Origin: an uncultured Leifsonia sp.
Lineage (GTDB): Bacteria; Actinomycetota; Actinomycetes; Actinomycetales; Microbacteriaceae
NCBI RefSeq assembly: GCF_945957465.1
Contig: NZ_CAMFLC010000004.1
Location: 62,001-126,000 of the forward strand
Length of the DNA stretch: 64,000 nt
Direction: 5' to 3'
Both the position numbers and the translations under genes were made by a program. Below are positions 60,805-64,000 of the stretch, in pieces; the stretch's first letter is position 1, and the number at the start of each line of letters is the position of its first letter. A model generated the notes under the pieces. It worked only from the letters and a program-made list of their open reading frames with translations. It was not told the DNA's origin and searched no databases.

Positions 60805-62187
60805 TCAGGCCTTCACCGTCGCCCCGACGCGGTATCGCGCGCCGCGGTGGTTCTCGGGGAGGCGGTCGCCGGCGCCGTGCAGCTTGTTCCGCAGCGTGCC
60901 CGGAGCATAGGCCTCCGGGTAGGCGCCGCGTTTGCGCAGCTCGGGGATGACGAACTCGACGATGTCCTCGAACGTACCGGGCGTGATCGCATAGGCGAGG
61001 TTGAAGCCGTCCACGTCGGTCTCCTCGACCCACTCCTGGAGCTGGTCGGCGATGCTGACGGCGCCGCCGACGATGTAGGGGCCGAGGCCGCCGATGACGC
61101 CGTTGCGGCCGATGTCTCGCACGGTCCACTCGCCGCCGTCGGCGTTCGGTCGCTGGAAGTTGGCGACCGCCGACTGGATGGCGTTGCTCTTGACGTTCCC
61201 GATCGGCTCGTCGAGGTCGTACTGCGACAGGTCCACGCCCATCCAGCCCGACATGAACACAAGAGCACCCTCATCGTTCGTGTACTGCAGGAAGTCCTCG
61301 AACTTCGCCTGCGCCTTCTCGTCTGTCTCGTCGGTGACGATCGTGAGCAGGGTGTAGATGCGTGCCGAGTAGCGGTCGCGGCCCGCGGCCTCAAGCGCGT
61401 CGCGGAGCTTGCTCACCGTCTCCTTCAGCCCCTCCTTGGTGGAGGCCGCCACGAAGATCGCCTCGGCGTTCTCTGCGGCGAACGAGATACCACGCTTGGA
61501 GGCGCCCGCCTGGTAGATCACCGGGGTGCGCTGCGGGCTCGGCTCGGAGAGGTGGATGCCGGGCACGGTGAAGTGCTTGCCCCGGTGGCCGATCTCGTGC
61601 ACCTTCGACGGGTCGGTGAAGACGCCGGACTCCCGGTCGCGGATGACGGCGTCGTCCTCCCAGGACCCTTCCCACAGCTTGTAGAGCACCTCCAGGTACT
61701 CGTCGGCGTGGTCGTAGCGGTCGTCGTGCTGGAGCTGGTCGTCGTGACCCATGTTGCGCGCCGCCGACGGCAGGTAGCCGGTGACGACGTTCCAGCCGAC
61801 CCGGCCGTTCGTGAGGTGGTCGAGCGTCGACATGCGGCGTGCGAACGGGTACGGGTGCTCGTAGGCGGTGCCGGCGGTCACGCCGAAGCCGAGGTTCTCG
61901 GTCACGAGCGCCATCGCCGAGACCAGCAGCAGCGGGTCGTTGACCGGCACCTGTGCGCCGTGGCGGATGGCGGCCTCGTTGCTGCCGCCGTACACGTCGT
62001 AGGTGCCGAGCACGTCGGCGATGAAGATGCCGTCGAAGGTGCCGCGCTCGAGGAGCTTGGCGAGCTCGGTCCAGTAGGTGAGGTCCTTGTAGCGCCACGC
62101 CTGGTCCTCGGGGTGCCGCCACATTCCGGACGACTGGTGGGCGACGCAGTTCATGTCGAACGCGTTGAAACGGATCTGCCGGGTCAT
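60805..62187 (-). CDS. FMN-dependent monooxygenase, NtaA/SnaA/DszA type
   Basis: Bacterial luciferase-like flavin monooxygenase of 460 residues. It has the family's N-terminal FNAFDMNCVAHQSSGMWRHP, the WNVVTGYLPSAARNMGHDD segment (about 132-150), the loop RGKHFTVPGIHLSEPSPQRTPVIYQAGASKRG (about 203-235) and VGGAVSIADQLQEW near the C-terminus. Members oxidise nitrilotriacetate, dibenzothiophene sulfone or organosulfur compounds using reduced FMN from a partner reductase; none is adjacent. Start ATG 62187 follows GGAG. It lies downstream of the paaE-paaG pair across a terminator, so it has its own promoter in 62188-62282. Confidence 0.9.
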   Translation of the reverse strand: MTRQIRFNAFDMNCVAHQSSGMWRHPEDQAWRYKDLTYWTELAKLLERGTFDGIFIADVLGTYDVYGGSNEAAIRHGAQVPVNDPLLLVSAMALVTENLGFGVTAGTAYEHPYPFARRMSTLDHLTNGRVGWNVVTGYLPSAARNMGHDDQLQHDDRYDHADEYLEVLYKLWEGSWEDDAVIRDRESGVFTDPSKVHEIGHRGKHFTVPGIHLSEPSPQRTPVIYQAGASKRGISFAAENAEAIFVAASTKEGLKETVSKLRDALEAAGRDRYSARIYTLLTIVTDETDEKAQAKFEDFLQYTNDEGALVFMSGWMGVDLSQYDLDEPIGNVKSNAIQSAVANFQRPNADGGEWTVRDIGRNGVIGGLGPYIVGGAVSIADQLQEWVEETDVDGFNLAYAITPGTFEDIVEFVIPELRKRGAYPEAYAPGTLRNKLHGAGDRLPENHRGARYRVGATVKA

Positions 62188-62282
62188 GCGCTCCAGAATG
62201 CATGCGTTTCGCGGCGCGCTGCACACGTCGCGTCACATCCCGTAACCGACGAGGGCGTCGAGGCGGCGCGAAATGCGATCAA

Positions 62283-62319
62283 AGCCGTCGAGACGGCGGA
62301 GTCCGCCGTCTCGGCGGCT
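62283..62319 (-). terminator. Terminator after the enoyl-CoA hydratase gene
   Basis: Nearly perfect 18-bp stem (62283-62300 with 62302-62319, one T-G pair) directly at the hydratase stop; TTTGATCG follows in the transcribed direction. Confidence 0.75.
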
Positions 62320-63089
62320 CACTCGCCGCGGAAGACGGGCGGGCGCTTCTGCTGGAAGGCGGCGAAGCCCTCGCGGTAGTCCGCGGTGTCGCGGAGAGCG
62401 GCCTGAGCCTGGTTCTCGGCGGCGACCGAGTCCCAGAGGCCGAGGGTGCCGTCGCGGAGGCCCGCCACGATGCGCTTGCTCGCCAGGAACGCGTGCGTCG
62501 CTCCGCGTGCGGCGCTCGCCGCAGCCTCCTCGGCCGCCGCCCCCACTTCGTCCGCGGGAAGGGCCCTGCTGAAGAGTCCGCCGGCAACGGCCTCCGCGCC
62601 GGAGATCAGCCGGCCCGAGTAGATGAGGTCGAGGGCGCGGTGCGGTCCGAGGCGAGAGACGAGCAGCCAGTGGCCTCCCGAGTCGAGGGCGGCCCCCAGC
62701 GCGGCGAACGGCGAGCCCACCTTGGCGTCCTCGGCGACGAACACCACGTCGGTGGCCACGAGGAGGCCGAGACCGACCCCGAGCGCCGCGCCGCGGGCGG
62801 CCGCGAACGTCGGAGCGGGGAACGCGCTCATCCGCCGCAGCAACGGCGTCACGAGTCCGTCGAGGTACCCGGTCACGTCGTCGGTCGCCGCATCCACCCC
62901 GGCGATGTCGCGGCCGGCGCAGAACGAGCGTCCCTCGCCGCGCAGCACGAGCGCGCGCACGCCCGCAGCCTCCGCGTCGGCATAGGCGGCGTCGAGCGCG
63001 CGGAGGTCGTCGGGGCCGAGAGCGTTCAGTCGTTCGGGTGCGTTCAGCGTCACGCGGGCGACATCGTCCTGGATGCTGAGCTCGATCAT
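62319..63089 (-). CDS. paaG: Enoyl-CoA hydratase/isomerase (PaaG-like)
   Basis: Crotonase-fold enzyme of 256 residues. The oxyanion-hole blocks are LVLRGEGRSFCAGRDIAGVD (about 47-66) and FAAARGAALGVGLGLLVATD (about 96-115), and PSFAALGAAL-like (GSPFAALGAALDSGG, about 126-140) is the helix with catalytic acidic residue positions. Adjacent paaE-like gene eight bases upstream suggests phenylacetate degradation, where PaaG isomerises ring-1,2-epoxyphenylacetyl-CoA. A general fatty-acid hydratase is the alternative. Start ATG 63089; terminator at its end. Confidence 0.85.
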   Translation of the reverse strand: MIELSIQDDVARVTLNAPERLNALGPDDLRALDAAYADAEAAGVRALVLRGEGRSFCAGRDIAGVDAATDDVTGYLDGLVTPLLRRMSAFPAPTFAAARGAALGVGLGLLVATDVVFVAEDAKVGSPFAALGAALDSGGHWLLVSRLGPHRALDLIYSGRLISGAEAVAGGLFSRALPADEVGAAAEEAAASAARGATHAFLASKRIVAGLRDGTLGLWDSVAAENQAQAALRDTADYREGFAAFQQKRPPVFRGE

Positions 63090-63097
63090 GCGTCCCC

Positions 63098-64000
63098 CTA
63101 TACGTCGTAGTCCACGGCCACGCGATCCGTCAGCGGATGCGACTGGCAGGTGAGCACGTACCCGGCCTCCAGCTCCTCCGGCTCCAGCGCGTAGTTCTCG
63201 GTCATCCGCACATCCCCCGAGAGCAGGCGCGCGCGGCAGGTGCCGCAGACGCCGCCGGTGCACGCGAACGGCACGTCCGGTCGCACGCGCAGCGCGGCGT
63301 TCAGCACCGACTCGTTGGCATCCACCGGCGTGGTCACCGTGGAGGTCTGCCCGTCGAGCGTGAACTCGATCTCGGCCGTCTTCTCGCCGTCGTGCACGAC
63401 CACCGGGTGGCCGACGTCGCCGCGCACCTCGCCCGGCTCGCCGGTCGTGAACAGTTCGAAGTGGATGCGGGAGCGCGGCACGTCGTAGGTCTCCAGCACA
63501 TCCCGGCAGAGCTGCACGAGCTCGAACGGCCCGCACAGGAACCACTCGTCGACCGTGCTCGGCGGCAGCAGCGCCTCCAAAATCGTGCGCAGCCGCTCCT
63601 CGTCGATGCGGCCGGACAGCAGCGGGGCGGTGCGCTGCTCCCGCGACAGCACGTGATGCAGCGCCAGCCGTGACGGGTAGCGGTCCTTCAGATCGGCCAG
63701 CTCCTCCAGGAACATCACGTCGATCGCCGTGCGGTTCGTGTACACGAGCGTGAACGAACTGGTCGGGGAGGCCGCGAGCACGCTCGAGGCGAGCGCCATC
63801 AGCGGCGTGATGCCCGAGCCGGCGGCGATGCCGGCCACGTGCGCGCCGTCGAGACCGCCCAGGTCGATCGTGAACGTGCCCTGCGGACTCATCACGTCGA
63901 TCCGGTCTCCCGCCCGCAGCTGGCTCGTCGCCCAGGTCGAGAAGGCGCCCCCGAGGTCGCGCTTGATCGCGACGCTGATGCGGCCCGGCGACGGCGGCCG
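63098..64000 (-). CDS. paaE: Phenylacetyl-CoA epoxidase reductase PaaE (N-terminus cut by window edge)
   Basis: Electron-transfer subunit joining an FAD/NAD(P)H ferredoxin-reductase module with a C-terminal plant-type 2Fe-2S domain. The visible 300 residues start in RISVAIKRDLGGAFSTW, pass the FAD/NADP part IDVMSPQGTF, GIAAGSGITPLMALASSVL (NADP/flavin contact) and LCGPFELVQ, and end in the ferredoxin domain CTGGVCGTCRARLLSG, with the fourth Cys in VLTCQSHP. The four Cys ligands and the order are as in PaaE. The rest of the paa operon probably lies beyond the right edge. The hydratase gene follows eight bases after the stop. Confidence 0.9.
   Translation of the reverse strand, partial: RPPSPGRISVAIKRDLGGAFSTWATSQLRAGDRIDVMSPQGTFTIDLGGLDGAHVAGIAAGSGITPLMALASSVLAASPTSSFTLVYTNRTAIDVMFLEELADLKDRYPSRLALHHVLSREQRTAPLLSGRIDEERLRTILEALLPPSTVDEWFLCGPFELVQLCRDVLETYDVPRSRIHFELFTTGEPGEVRGDVGHPVVVHDGEKTAEIEFTLDGQTSTVTTPVDANESVLNAALRVRPDVPFACTGGVCGTCRARLLSGDVRMTENYALEPEELEAGYVLTCQSHPLTDRVAVDYDV

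Overview
The window is high-GC DNA with dense, closely packed genes and many GTG starts. Gene content and neighbourhoods point to an actinobacterium of the Microbacteriaceae (Leifsonia-like): phoU / senX3-regX3 / carD / ispDF fusion / cysS / rlmB in a row, pstSCAB next to a Nudix-RHG protein, ppk and glnR, a sigK-rskA pair, and an msiK-type ATPase. The organism assignment is inference from gene content; nothing was searched.

Layout. 1-9.2 kb: galactose genes (galT cut by the left edge, DeoR regulator, aldose epimerase), an SDR oxidoreductase with its TetR regulator and a large shared operator, a DUF1801 protein, a cation/proton antiporter, a DUF4232 lipoprotein, a ClC channel and an HtrA-like protease. 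9.2-14.2 kb: a degraded genomic island next to tRNA-Lys: an IS3-family element with a frameshifted orfB, a YefM-YoeB toxin-antitoxin pair, a SUKH/SMI1-domain protein, an unexplained stem-loop repeat, and a broken tyrosine integrase cut by an IS110-like fragment. 14.2-24.8 kb: sigK-rskA behind a strongly structured leader, then the phosphate block pstSCAB (PHO box upstream), MutT1-like protein, ppk and glnR. 24.8-41.6 kb: housekeeping genes, including a nitrobindin-like protein, YgfZ, gpmA, phoU, senX3-regX3, carD, ispDF, cysS, rlmB, msiK, a DsbA-like protein and tRNA-Thr. 41.6-46.8 kb: a secreted two-CBM2 GH18 enzyme, a TPP enzyme and two small stress-type proteins. 46.8-53.3 kb: a sugar cassette (LacI regulator, three ABC genes, GH35 beta-galactosidase) bounded at both ends by a matching pair of palindromic elements in opposite orientation. 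53.3-64 kb: carboxylesterase, YciI protein, siderophore-interacting protein with an iron box, lepB, an M23 peptidase, maltokinase, an FMN monooxygenase, and a paaG/paaE-type pair cut by the right edge.

How genes work together. The phosphate genes form one circuit: SenX3-RegX3 (with PhoU) senses phosphate through PstSCAB and probably binds the direct-repeat PHO box before pstS; Ppk and the MutT1-like protein handle polyphosphate and nucleotide polyphosphates; GlnR beside ppk links to nitrogen control. The LacI operators, ABC importer and GH35 enzyme form one beta-galactoside uptake and hydrolysis unit that probably borrows the MsiK ATPase at 39.1-40.2 kb, because the cassette has no ATPase; imported galactose could feed galT/galM.

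The main things worth a second look are the sigK leader RNA (13-bp closing stem, two inner hairpins, possible pseudoknot), the paired palindromes around the sugar cassette, the repeat in the island, a Cys-rich mini-ORF before the YciI gene, a LigT-like gene without a normal start codon, and a recurrent leaderless promoter geometry (TANNNT, six bases, start codon).
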